64,000 bases of DNA from contig NZ_JAJOHW010000021.1 of NCBI RefSeq assembly GCF_021129195.1, positions 1 to 64,000 of the forward strand, read 5' to 3'. Source of the DNA: Chromobacterium aquaticum (GTDB lineage: Bacteria > Pseudomonadota > Gammaproteobacteria > Burkholderiales > Chromobacteriaceae). Within the stretch, counting starts at the first letter, position 1. Each line of letters starts with the position of its first letter. This document shows, in pieces, positions 24,193 through 31,676 of this stretch. Made by a program: the position numbers and the translations under genes. The notes under the pieces were generated by a model that worked only from the letters and a program-made list of their open reading frames with translations, did not search any database and was not told the DNA's origin.

Positions 24193-26072
24193 CAGCTTCT
24201 CCTTTGTTGTTGGCTATTGGCGGCGTTGACGGCGGCGACGATGTTGCCGTTTTGGACGTCGACGGTGATTTGAATGGGTTGGGACAACATGCTGCTGAGC
24301 TGGGACAGGGTGGCTTGGAGCTGACCAAGGACAATATTTATTTGCTCTGTTGGCAGTTGACTAGTTTCTGATAGCGCGTTCTTTTGGCTAGCGCTCTCGG
24401 AGCGGCCACTAGCTTCCGCAATATTAGGTTCTACCTTTTTAGGTTCTACCTTTTTAGGTTCTACCTTTTTAGGTTCTACCTTTTTAGGTTCTACCTTTTT
24501 AGGTTCTACCTTTTTAGGTTCTACCTTTTTAGGTTCTACCTTTTTAGGATCTGCCTTTTTAGGATCGATTCTGGGAGAACTGGCTTTCTTTGCCTTGTTT
24601 TTTTCTACCCCCTTAGTAAAAAACCCTTCAACATTGTTTACTAAAGAATCCACCCAACCCTCCTCCGCTTTTGTCGGAGGAACAGTATCAGCCGCCGCCC
24701 CTGGCCCGGCTTGACTTCCCTTCATTTTCCCAACGGCATACTCGGCCTGTTGTTGATAATTCTCACTCTCCATTACTTTGACTACAATTTTCTTCCCATC
24801 TTTTTTCCGCGTATATGAAAGCCCGGACATACCAGCAACATTGTATTTGTGCTCTTTATCATCCAGCTTCCCTATGTCTTTATAAATCTCAAAGGGGTTG
24901 CCGGTAATGCTGCTAACATCCTTATTTGCTCCCATGGAAAGATAATCTGTCATTTTCTTCCCACTACCATCCACGGCGATTCGCTCACCATTAGATTTTA
25001 GGAAATTCCCTACTGAGCCCGCTCCGGCTAAGTGAGATGCAGCCAACAAACCACTCTCTGTGATAGTAATGCCCGCTACTTTCTTTCCAATATAATCTTT
25101 TAAATTCAAATTCGCCCTCTTCATCAGCCGCTGAAGAGTCTGCCAATTTAATTTAGTGTATTCTTTTAAAAATTCATCTTGCACCTGACCATTTTTTAGC
25201 CAATCAGCTTTACTTTTAATATCATTCTTTCCAACCCAATTACCCTTGGCATCCACATAGCCAAGCTTCTTCCCAACAGCCGTAACTTCATTCCTACCAA
25301 ACTGGTACTTCCCGGCATACCCTAATGTGTTAACTTTCCCAATTGCACCACCACCCTCGGCCTGCCACAACGTAGCCCCATACGTGGTTTGGGCGGCAGC
25401 TTCCTGAAAGTGGCTTACCCCTTTGGCGTTTATTTTTTCAATACCTCCAACAAAAGGCATACCCTTAGATTGAACCGTTCCCCTTCCTGCTTTTTCCTCT
25501 TTATTTTCTTGGCCCCAATACCCCAGAACCCCTTTGCTCAACTCAGTGGCTTTGTCAGCAATTGAGCTTACAATCTGAGTCACCCCACCTTCCGCTTCTT
25601 TAGTGGAGTTTGCGGTTGGTTTGGGGCCGTGATCTGGAAATGAAAATTTTCTTGGATCAGTGGAAGCATGGCCTTTTTTAATCGTCCCATCACCCGATTT
25701 TCTATCTTCCAAAATTTCAAAGTGGACATGGTTGCCTTTACTTCTATTCCCTGTATTACCCACCGGCCCGACTGACTGCCCCTTTTTAACTGTATCGCCC
25801 ACTTTCAACGGCGATGGCTTCTGCATATGGGCATAAAGTGTCTGAACGACTTTGCCATTCAAGTTGTGCTCAAGAATTACGGTATTGCCGTAACCATTCA
25901 TATTGCCTTTAAAAACGACCTTCCCAGCCTCGGCAGCGGGTATATCTGTTCCTGCGGGAGCCGCCCAATCTTGGCCACGGTGTGCTTCATGCTTCCCTGT
26001 CACAGGATGTTTTCTATCGGGCGACCATTCGCTGGAAACTCGGAATTTTTTACCAGGGTTATATGTAGTCAT
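24192..26072 (-). CDS. Chimeric tail protein in tape-measure position: M23 peptidase, lysozyme-like region, VEPKK repeats
   Basis: 626 residues from ATG 26072 (AAAGGAAAT ribosome site; the frame opens 6 codons earlier). In order: a LytM/M23 domain (HRGQDW...TLYAHMQ...HVHFEI, about 32-140) with metal and catalytic His present; a lysozyme-like stretch (GYAGKYQFG, ITESGLLAASHLAGAGSVGNFL, about 225-365); a linker; a Pro-Lys tandem repeat of 5 residues (about 515-560); and a C-terminus (PTEQINIVLGQLQATLSQL) resembling a tape-measure end. All but the last ~45 codons are AT-rich. It lies between tube and N, where the tape measure belongs, and no other tape measure or chaperone gene is present. It may both set tail length and degrade peptidoglycan, or be cargo. 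Confidence 0.75.
   Translation of the reverse strand: MTTYNPGKKFRVSSEWSPDRKHPVTGKHEAHRGQDWAAPAGTDIPAAEAGKVVFKGNMNGYGNTVILEHNLNGKVVQTLYAHMQKPSPLKVGDTVKKGQSVGPVGNTGNRSKGNHVHFEILEDRKSGDGTIKKGHASTDPRKFSFPDHGPKPTANSTKEAEGGVTQIVSSIADKATELSKGVLGYWGQENKEEKAGRGTVQSKGMPFVGGIEKINAKGVSHFQEAAAQTTYGATLWQAEGGGAIGKVNTLGYAGKYQFGRNEVTAVGKKLGYVDAKGNWVGKNDIKSKADWLKNGQVQDEFLKEYTKLNWQTLQRLMKRANLNLKDYIGKKVAGITITESGLLAASHLAGAGSVGNFLKSNGERIAVDGSGKKMTDYLSMGANKDVSSITGNPFEIYKDIGKLDDKEHKYNVAGMSGLSYTRKKDGKKIVVKVMESENYQQQAEYAVGKMKGSQAGPGAAADTVPPTKAEEGWVDSLVNNVEGFFTKGVEKNKAKKASSPRIDPKKADPKKVEPKKVEPKKVEPKKVEPKKVEPKKVEPKKVEPKKVEPNIAEASGRSESASQKNALSETSQLPTEQINIVLGQLQATLSQLSSMLSQPIQITVDVQNGNIVAAVNAANSQQQRRS
24423..24570. repeat. 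15-bp in-frame tandem repeat
   Basis: About ten units of a 15-base repeat (on the plus strand AGGTTCTACCTTTTT). Eight central units are identical and encode VEPKK on the minus strand; the flanking units are degenerate (ADPKK, IDPKK). The period is a multiple of three, so copy-number changes would keep the frame. Confidence 0.92.
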
Positions 26073-26094
26073 ACCATTTCCTTTGGGCATGCAG

Positions 26095-26124
26095 ATGGCT
26101 CACCCGTTTAAGGGCGAGCCATTC
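26095..26124. other. Hairpin between tube and chimeric gene
   Basis: Imperfect palindrome ATGGCTCGCCC / GGGTGAGCCAT with one mismatch, in an AT-rich 60-base gap. There is no T-run, so it may attenuate transcription or mark the edge of the acquired DNA. Confidence 0.45.
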
Positions 26125-26134
26125 AACTAATTAA

Positions 26135-26509
26135 TTACTCCATTACTTTACGCAGCGACAGCAGCTTGATATCGCGGCGCGCTTCGCTTTCCACGCCGTA
26201 TTTCTCACCCACTTCCAGCGTGAAGCAGTCCAGGTAGCTGGTGCGCTTGCCGCCCGGCGCTACCGGGAATTCGGTCAGCTTGGCGCCTTCGATCGCTTCC
26301 CAGTCCAGTTCGCCGGACAGCGGGATGGAGACGGTGACGGACAGCTCGTATTCCGAGATGCCGCGCGCGAAGCCACGGGCGCGGCCGCTGCTGTTCATGG
26401 TTTTCACCAGCTTGCGGCCGGTCTTGCTGCTGACGTTGAGGTCGATGACGTCGATTTCCTGGCCGTTGACTTCCAGTACGATCGAACCTGCGTATTCTTT
26501 CAAAGCCAT
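26135..26509 (-). CDS. Phage tail tube protein (Mu gpM type)
   Basis: 124 residues forming the inner tube of the contractile tail. Recognised by SIVLEVNGQEIDVIDLNV near the N-terminus, the basic STKTGRKLVKTMNSSGRARG-like segment and the LDCFTLEVGEKYGVESEARRD end. It is separated from the sheath gene by 143 bases and is GC-rich, unlike the next gene downstream. Confidence 0.85.
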   Translation of the reverse strand: MALKEYAGSIVLEVNGQEIDVIDLNVSSKTGRKLVKTMNSSGRARGFARGISEYELSVTVSIPLSGELDWEAIEGAKLTEFPVAPGGKRTSYLDCFTLEVGEKYGVESEARRDIKLLSLRKVME

Positions 26510-26652
26510 GTGAATGTCCTTTTCGGTTTCATGTGGGCGGCCCGGCCGGTTTGACAGCGGGCCGCCGGATCAAGCGTTAACGGGGAAAACTAGGCCCACT
26601 CGGGTAAGCGCGTTGGGGCAAGGCGGCACCCCGCGTGTTTACCCATTGCCGC

Positions 26653-28074
26653 TTACAGCAGCAGATCGATACGGCCGGCGAACACATGCAGGCCGTTGAC
26701 CACGTCCACCGGGATCTTGGCGTCCAGACGGTTCACGTCTTGCGCGTCGCGCTCAACGATCAGGCCGTCCTTGTTGGCGTCCACCGCTTCGATGATTTCC
26801 AGTTCTTCCAGCTTGTAGAGCACGTCCAGCAGTTCGGAACGGACCTTGGACGGGGTGCGGTCGGACAGCTTTTCGCGCGGGAAGCGCAGCGCCACGCGCT
26901 CGCGGCAGGCGCGGCGCACGTAGTCCAGGGTGCGGATGGTGGTCAGATCCAGCAGCGATACGTCGTCCACGCCTTGCGCGTCCTTGGTGTAGGTGCTGAT
27001 GGAGCGCACGATCTGCACGCGTTCGCCCGGGCCCACTTCCAGCGGGGCCACGCCGTTGTAGAGGGCGTTTTCCTGCTCGGTGCGGCTGGTGCGGGCGGCC
27101 AGTTCCACCACGTCCAGGCCTTTGAGCTCCAGGGTGTTCAGCGGACGGGCCGGATCTTCCTCGCTGGCGATCACCGCGGCGTAAGCGGCGGCCAGTTCGC
27201 CCGGCAGCTTGGCGGAGCCGCGATACCAGGCGGCGCTGACGCGGCCGCTGGCCAGTTTGGACGCGATGGCGCTGACTTCCGCCAGCGCGCCGACGGCGCC
27301 GACCACGCCGATGGCGCCGCGTTGCTCCATCGGGCCGGACACGAAGTCCAGGTGGGTGCGCAGCGCGGTGAAGGCGGTGTCGTTGTTGAACGGGTTGACC
27401 ACGATGTGGTGGCCGCCGCTAACCACGGCCGCCAGCGCCGGAGCGATGTCCGGATCGGCGGCACCGCCCTTCATCGCGGCCACGGTGATGCCAAGGCCGG
27501 CGATCTGTTCCTGCGCTTTCAGCACGATGGCGTTGCCTGCCGCGCCCTTGTGGCGGGCGGTCAGGGTCAGCACTTCCTTGGCGGCGGCGGCGGTCACCGG
27601 CAGGTCAGCCAGCTTGTCGACGGCGGCCTTGGCGGCGGTGGCGATCTTGGCGGCGTCGTCGCCGGCGGTCACGGCCACGTCGATGCGGCGGCCGCCGATG
27701 AACAGGCTGGCCACGCCGGCGCCGATGGCCGGGCCGGTGAAGGTGAAGGAGCCGGTGGCGGCGGCGGCGCTGTCCGCGTCGTCAACCGCGATCACGCTGA
27801 GTTGCAGATAGGGGTTGGCGTTGATGGCGGCGCGAGCCAGCAGATGGGCATAGGAGCCGCGGCCGAAGGCCTGGGCGGCCTGCTCGTCGCTGAACACGTC
27901 CAGCGCGGCCAGAGCCGGCTGGGCCGCATCGGCGAAGCGCTGGCCGATCACCAGCACGCGCTGCGGGTTGCCCGGCAGGGTGCGCACTGCCAGCTTGGTG
28001 TTGAACTCGAAGTATTTGCCCGGTTTGCGGATGGATGCCGGGATCTGGTCGAAGCTGATGTTGGGGCTGGCCAT
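26653..28074 (-). CDS. Contractile tail sheath protein (Mu gpL type)
   Basis: 473 residues. It forms the contractile sheath. N-terminal IPASIRKPGKYFEFNTKLA, a central RSISTYTKD stretch and the C-terminal YVRRACRERVALRFPREKL define the Mu-type sheath family; its presence makes this an R-type rather than F-type particle. Ends with VDVVNGLHVFAGRIDLLL, the handshake strand region. The start ATG 28074 follows gp37 after 75 bases, with no room for a gp38 homologue. Confidence 0.9.
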   Translation of the reverse strand: MASPNISFDQIPASIRKPGKYFEFNTKLAVRTLPGNPQRVLVIGQRFADAAQPALAALDVFSDEQAAQAFGRGSYAHLLARAAINANPYLQLSVIAVDDADSAAAATGSFTFTGPAIGAGVASLFIGGRRIDVAVTAGDDAAKIATAAKAAVDKLADLPVTAAAAKEVLTLTARHKGAAGNAIVLKAQEQIAGLGITVAAMKGGAADPDIAPALAAVVSGGHHIVVNPFNNDTAFTALRTHLDFVSGPMEQRGAIGVVGAVGALAEVSAIASKLASGRVSAAWYRGSAKLPGELAAAYAAVIASEEDPARPLNTLELKGLDVVELAARTSRTEQENALYNGVAPLEVGPGERVQIVRSISTYTKDAQGVDDVSLLDLTTIRTLDYVRRACRERVALRFPREKLSDRTPSKVRSELLDVLYKLEELEIIEAVDANKDGLIVERDAQDVNRLDAKIPVDVVNGLHVFAGRIDLLL

Positions 28075-28149
28075 AGAATATGGGCTCCTGGTTGATGCGG
28101 TTGGGGAAAGGCGCCGCGCCGGACGGCGCGGCGGGATACTGCGGAAAAA

Positions 28150-28842
28150 TCAGGCGGATGGCGGCTGCTTGACCACGTCCTGGGCCTTGACGCCCGGCTT
28201 GCCGTCCAGGCTGTAGTCCAGGCGAGTGCTGCGCCATTCGGCGGCGGGGCCTTCCAGACGGCCGCCGAAGCGGGCGAACACTTGGTCGGGATCGGCCTCG
28301 CCCTGCGGCGACGGCCAGTGGCCGTTGTCCAGCGCCTCGTCCAGCCAATGGCAGGAGAAGTCGCAAGCCACCAGGCTCCACGGCTGGCCGTCGCGCTGAG
28401 CCTGGCCCAGCGGCCGTACTTGCTCGGGCATCAGCGGCGACACCGCCAGGCCGAAGTCCTGGGCCGACAGCAAACGGCGCACCGCGTAGACCAGCTGCCA
28501 GACGCCGGCGCCGGCATAGCCGTGATCCGCCTGCAGCCGATCACCGACGATGACGGTGAAGCGCGCCTGCGCCTTGTAGCGCTGGCGCAGGCTGGCCGAG
28601 GGCTGGCAGGCGCTGATGCCGCCGGCCACGGTCCACAGCGCCGGCAGCCGCGCCAAGGCCTGCGGATTCAGGCCGGGGCTGCCCGCCGCCGGCGTCAGCC
28701 GGCTCTGGAACGAACCTTGCGCGAGGTCCAGACCGCACAAACCGGTTTCGTCCAGATCGGCCGCCACTTCGCGCACCATGCGGCCCAGGCCCTGGCGCAG
28801 GCGATCGGCGATGGCGTCTTGCACTTGGATCAGCAGGGACAT
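28150..28842 (-). CDS. Mu gp37-like tail terminator-region protein (DUF1834)
   Basis: 230 residues. It has the DUF1834 features VQDAIADRLRQGL near the N-terminus and WQLVYAVRRLLSAQDFGL in the middle, and the position immediately upstream of the sheath as in Mu. In Mu-like tails this gene probably acts at the tail end. It is the first gene after the ACTGACATC late promoter and so heads the morphogenetic operon. Confidence 0.85.
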   Translation of the reverse strand: MSLLIQVQDAIADRLRQGLGRMVREVAADLDETGLCGLDLAQGSFQSRLTPAAGSPGLNPQALARLPALWTVAGGISACQPSASLRQRYKAQARFTVIVGDRLQADHGYAGAGVWQLVYAVRRLLSAQDFGLAVSPLMPEQVRPLGQAQRDGQPWSLVACDFSCHWLDEALDNGHWPSPQGEADPDQVFARFGGRLEGPAAEWRSTRLDYSLDGKPGVKAQDVVKQPPSA

Positions 28843-28878
28843 GATTTCCTCAATGATTCAGCGGTTTATCGATATGGC

Positions 28879-28924
28879 TATTGTCGCGCGCCCACGGTTT
28901 TGGGCTTAGCTGAGCGATGTCAGT
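28879..28924 (-). promoter_or_regulatory. Late promoter of the tail operon
   Basis: ACTGACATC (28924-28916), 31-base spacer, -10 ACAATA (28884-28879) on the minus strand, 37 bases upstream of gp37. The closest match to consensus of the four copies. The box overlaps the stop codon of the 31-residue ORF. Confidence 0.7.
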
Positions 28925-29015
28925 GGGGCTTGCGGCCGCGGGCGCGGCCAATGCCCTCATTGCCCGCCGGTTTGAACGGCAGCCGCGGTTTGATACAGAT
29001 CGTCGTTTGTGACAT
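28920..29015 (-). CDS. Short basic protein, 31 residues
   Basis: ATG 29015 follows AAAGGAATCC and encodes a basic peptide (MSQTTICIKPRLPF..., ending RGRKPH). It lies between the XhlA-like gene and the late promoter on the same strand. The ribosome site and composition support translation, but I do not recognise it. Confidence 0.45.
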   Translation of the reverse strand: MSQTTICIKPRLPFKPAGNEGIGRARGRKPH

Positions 29016-29096
29016 CTGGATTCCTTTCACAAGGTTTGGAAGGGGGGAAATTCGACACCGCGCCGGAGGCGGGCGGATGAAACGGCGGGCCGTCGC

Positions 29097-29312
29097 TCAG
29101 TGCAGCAGCCGCTTGAGGAATTCGCCCAGCAGCGTCACCGCCAGCGCGGACACCGCGCCGGACAAGGCGCCGCTGCGCGCGGCCTGGACTTCGACGTCGC
29201 GCAGACGGCTGTCCAGTTCTTCCAGTTTTTTGTCTTGCTTGGCGAGATGGGCAACAATCATGTCCAGCTTGCCCTCTATGCGGCCCAAGGCCATCAGATT
29301 GTCATGTTCCAC
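29097..29312 (-). CDS. XhlA-like membrane-anchored lysis accessory
   Basis: 71 residues from GTG 29312 (AAAGGCGGG site); an ATG within the frame at residue 7 is an alternative. A charged coiled-coil (GRIEGKLDMIVAHLAKQDKK) precedes a C-terminal membrane helix (GAVSALAVTLLGEFL). This is the layout of XhlA, which works with a holin. It is located at the end of the lysis module. Confidence 0.6.
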   Translation of the reverse strand: MEHDNLMALGRIEGKLDMIVAHLAKQDKKLEELDSRLRDVEVQAARSGALSGAVSALAVTLLGEFLKRLLH

Positions 29313-29326
29313 GTGAAACCCGCCTT

Positions 29327-29524
29327 TCAGCCTTCGGCCAGTTGTTGGCAGATCACGCAGCGGGTGCAGCTGGGCATCACTGTCCGGCGCGCGGACGGAA
29401 TGGGGTCGCCGCAATCCTCGCAGTGGCTGTAGCCCGTCTGCTCGCTCTGCTGGTAATGGCGGGCAATCGCTTGCTCGCGGAACTCGGTTTCCAGCTCGCT
29501 GGCCCGGTCGAAAAAGTCGCTCAT
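29327..29524 (-). CDS. TraR/DksA-type C4 zinc-finger protein
   Basis: 65 residues. The C4 finger is CEDCGDPIP...CTRCVICQ, preceded by a short helix. Small TraR-like proteins are common in P2- and Mu-like tail modules and can modulate RNA polymerase through its secondary channel. The start overlaps the Rz stop (ATGA at 29521-29524). Confidence 0.82.
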   Translation of the reverse strand: MSDFFDRASELETEFREQAIARHYQQSEQTGYSHCEDCGDPIPSARRTVMPSCTRCVICQQLAEG

Positions 29525-30099
29525 GGTTGTGGTCCTTCGGTTGAAAACAGCCCGCCGAGCGTTGTCAGCCTTTGTTCGAGCTGCTGACACCAGGCGCCGT
29601 AGTCGGCGGCATGGGCCAGGAGGTCTGCTGCCGGTAACCCGGCATCGGCGGCGGGGGTTTGATGGGAATCTGCAGTAGATACGGCGTCGGCTGCGGACAC
29701 TGCGGCGGCGGGATAGCCGAGGATTTGCCGGTAGAGGCGCAGGCTGTCAGGGCCAAGGCCGCCGTAACGGCCGCCATCCTGTTGCACGACATATTCGATC
29801 CTTTGTTTTTGGGCTTGCAGCCTTTGCTGCGCATCCTGTTGCTGACGCAGCAAGCGGCTCTCCTGCTCGCCGACCAGCTGCTGCAAGCGCCGTTGTTGCT
29901 GCAAGGCGGCCTGTAGTTGCCGCTGCGCCTGTTCGGCTTGCTCGGCCTGGCGGCGCTGCTCCGCCGCCTGCTGTTCCGCCAGCCGCGCGCGCCAGCTGTC
30001 CGCGCCGTGGCGCAGGCCCAGCGGATACGCGATGCCGGCCGCCAGCAAGGGCGGCAGCAGCCAGGCGCCCAGCCGCGGCCAGGTTGGCAGCGGCGCCAT
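29521..30099 (-). CDS. Rz-like i-spanin
   Basis: 192 residues: one N-terminal membrane anchor (LGAWLLPPLLAAGIAYPLGL) and a long Gln/Ala/Arg coiled coil (about 40-115), the layout of inner-membrane spanin subunits that fuse inner and outer membranes in the last step of lysis. The Rz1-like lipoprotein gene is nested inside it in another frame. The start is ATG 30099, overlapping the holin stop (TAATG). Confidence 0.8.
   Translation of the reverse strand: MAPLPTWPRLGAWLLPPLLAAGIAYPLGLRHGADSWRARLAEQQAAEQRRQAEQAEQAQRQLQAALQQQRRLQQLVGEQESRLLRQQQDAQQRLQAQKQRIEYVVQQDGGRYGGLGPDSLRLYRQILGYPAAAVSAADAVSTADSHQTPAADAGLPAADLLAHAADYGAWCQQLEQRLTTLGGLFSTEGPQP
29565..29792 (-). CDS. Rz1-like o-spanin lipoprotein, nested in Rz
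   Basis: 75 residues within the Rz gene in a different frame. It has a signal sequence with lipobox (ALALTACAS, Cys about residue 17) and a proline-rich mature part (PIKPPPPMPG), the hallmark of Rz1. The start is set to MSCNRM at 29792; the frame is open 14 codons earlier. Confidence 0.8.
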   Translation of the reverse strand: MSCNRMAAVTAALALTACASTGKSSAIPPPQCPQPTPYLLQIPIKPPPPMPGYRQQTSWPMPPTTAPGVSSSNKG

Positions 30100-30323
30100 T
30101 AGCGGCCGCCCCGGTCGCGCCAGGCGGCGATCAGACGCAAGCCGGCGGAGTAGCCGCCGACGATGCCGAGGTAGATCAACCAGATCTCCGCATCCAGGGT
30201 GCCGCGCAGCCCTTCCACCACGAACAGCAGCGTGGCCGCGGCGCAGGCGATATTGGCCCATAGCCGGGAGTGGCTCAGGCGGCGGCCGCCGGGCCGGGTC
30301 ATCAAGTCGGACAGACGCATCAC
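30099..30323 (-). CDS. Holin-like membrane protein
   Basis: 74 residues with two membrane segments (about 23-40 and 46-66) and charged ends, between endolysin and spanins. The context supports a holin; I do not recognise a specific family. It overlaps the endolysin stop by four bases and has two adjacent ATG codons at the start. Confidence 0.65.
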   Translation of the reverse strand: MMRLSDLMTRPGGRRLSHSRLWANIACAAATLLFVVEGLRGTLDAEIWLIYLGIVGGYSAGLRLIAAWRDRGGR

Positions 30324-30742
30324 TTTTTCTCCTTGTCGAGGTCGGTCGAATTCAGCTCAAAGTGGGGAAACTCGCGGAACGGCGCATCCGGGCGGCCATA
30401 CCAGTTCAGGCCCAGCGCGGCGCCGATCTCGCCCATCAGCTGCCAGTGCGGGTGATGGGCGTCCCAGACCGGCTTGCCGCCGATCAGCGGCACCACGTCG
30501 AAGGCCAGCGCCGCCGGGCTGCCGTGCCGCATGGCGTTGTGCGCGGACTGGCCGGCGCGCGCATTGGTGACCTTGGGCCCGGGCCGGCTGCGGCCTTGCG
30601 CGTACAGCGCGTCCTGCTCCGCGCCGGAGCGCCAGGTGCAGGTGATCAGCGCCTCCACGCCGGCATCGCGGCAGCGCCGGACGAATGCTTCGGCCAGGGG
30701 TTGCAGCTGCGGGTGCAGGTCGGAAATAGCTCTACTGGCCAT
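30320..30742 (-). CDS. M15-family endolysin (L-Ala-D-Glu type peptidase)
   Basis: 140 residues of the peptidase M15_4 group. The zinc ligands are in QSAHN...LAFDVVP and in PHFE (HxxxxxxD and H pattern). No signal peptide, so it needs the holin. The start is ATG 30742 with AAGGAG. It is the first gene of the lysis module and would release particles from the producing cell. Confidence 0.87.
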   Translation of the reverse strand: MASRAISDLHPQLQPLAEAFVRRCRDAGVEALITCTWRSGAEQDALYAQGRSRPGPKVTNARAGQSAHNAMRHGSPAALAFDVVPLIGGKPVWDAHHPHWQLMGEIGAALGLNWYGRPDAPFREFPHFELNSTDLDKEKK

Positions 30743-30933
30743 GAATGCTCCTTGCTGTTGACGAAAAGTGCGGGGCTCCGCGTCCGGCCCGCGACGCGCG
30801 CAGCCCTGCCAGGCTGAGACGCGCCGCTGTTGCGGGTCCGGCGAGAATCGAACAGGATGAAATCAGGAAGGAGAAAGACGGTTTGAAGCTTGCGCGCCGA
30901 GGACCCGGCGCGCCGCGGCGGGCGCCGGCGGCT

Positions 30934-31347
30934 TTAATGCAGTTCTTGGCTGGGGGTTTTCAGCACGCGCCACACCATGCGGTCGCTCAACTGGTAGCGG
31001 ATGGCCAGCACGCTGACCGCTTCATTGGCGCCCAGGCCCTGCTCCAGCAATTGATCGAAGTCGTTCAGCAGCTGCTGGTTGCGCGCCAGCCGCAATGCCT
31101 GGCTGCAGCGTGGCACGTACAGGATGTCGCCGCCGAAATGATGGGTCAGGCTGGAGGCGGCATCTTCGCCTATCACTTCCACCAGCGCGGCGAAACGCAG
31201 CTGGCCCGCCTTGCTCTGGTTCTTGGAGATGGGCAGGGTGGTGCCGCCCAGCGCCTGCACCAGTTGCAAGGTACGCGGCAAGCCTATCAGCTCGGCCACC
31301 AGGCGCATGGTTTCGGGCAGGGCCGGGGCGATATTGGCTACGGTCAT
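30934..31347 (-). CDS. mor: Mor-type late transcription activator
   Basis: 137 residues of the Mor/C family of Mu: RLVAELIGLPRTLQLVQALGG at the N-terminus (dimerisation part), HFGGDILYVPRC in the middle and a C-terminal HTH (ANEAVSVLAIRYQLSDRMVW). Mor binds about -51 to -36 of late promoters lacking a -35, which fits the ACTGACATC boxes. It is divergent from the S24 repressor. The start is ATG 31347 with AAGGAG. It is the likely on-switch of the particle genes. Confidence 0.85.
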   Translation of the reverse strand: MTVANIAPALPETMRLVAELIGLPRTLQLVQALGGTTLPISKNQSKAGQLRFAALVEVIGEDAASSLTHHFGGDILYVPRCSQALRLARNQQLLNDFDQLLEQGLGANEAVSVLAIRYQLSDRMVWRVLKTPSQELH

Positions 31348-31676
31348 CGCAAAATCTCCTTGTAATCACGGAACAAAGACGATAAGTTCTAAATGAGTTA
31401 TAATTACTTCTGAAAGCATACGCAGGCGGCATTTAGAACCACTGTTCTATTTTGACGCAAGCCCATGAATTCCTTGATCAACGCTTGTTGCAACAAGATG
31501 TCACTGCTTAGCCTTGACCTGCACTTTTTATTTTTGAACTTAGCTCTCAACATAAGTGCTATTTTAGTTCAAAACATAAAACCTAGCAATTAGTACGATG
31601 TCACTACCTGACCTAACGTACAGGTCATTTGACATGACAGAACGGGGCTATGCCCGCATGCCAAATGGAGTTCTAT
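31348..31676. other. AT-rich divergent control region
   Basis: 329 bases without a gene. Besides the half-sites it has two copies of GATGTCACT (about 31497 and 31598) and an inverted pair TGACCT / AGGTCA (31609-31614, 31622-31627), whose role I cannot assign. Confidence 0.6.
31385..31575. promoter_or_regulatory. Operator/promoter region between mor and repressor
   Basis: Five half-sites resembling AGTTCWAAA: plus-strand copies at 31385, 31443 and 31566, minus-strand copies ending at 31440 and 31540. GTTCTAAATG (31386-31395) and its exact complement (31430-31439) bracket a TATAAC -10 facing mor. TTTTGAACT (31532-31540) and its complement (31566-31574) bracket a TTGAAC-17-TGCTAT promoter facing the repressor (31534-31562). 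These are likely repressor binding sites. Confidence 0.55.

Noticed and set aside
24423-24570. Short regularly repeated units as a possible CRISPR array
   Set aside because: Units are contiguous 15-base repeats without spacers and are inside a reading frame.
30830-30870. tRNA-like 3' end (TTCGATT in the complement) as a possible attachment site
   Set aside because: The flanking bases cannot form a T stem and no acceptor partner exists nearby; no integrase is present.
31490-31510. GATGTCACT repeats as further copies of the late box
   Set aside because: One base differs from the late box, and there is no -10-like hexamer 31 bases away on the minus strand.
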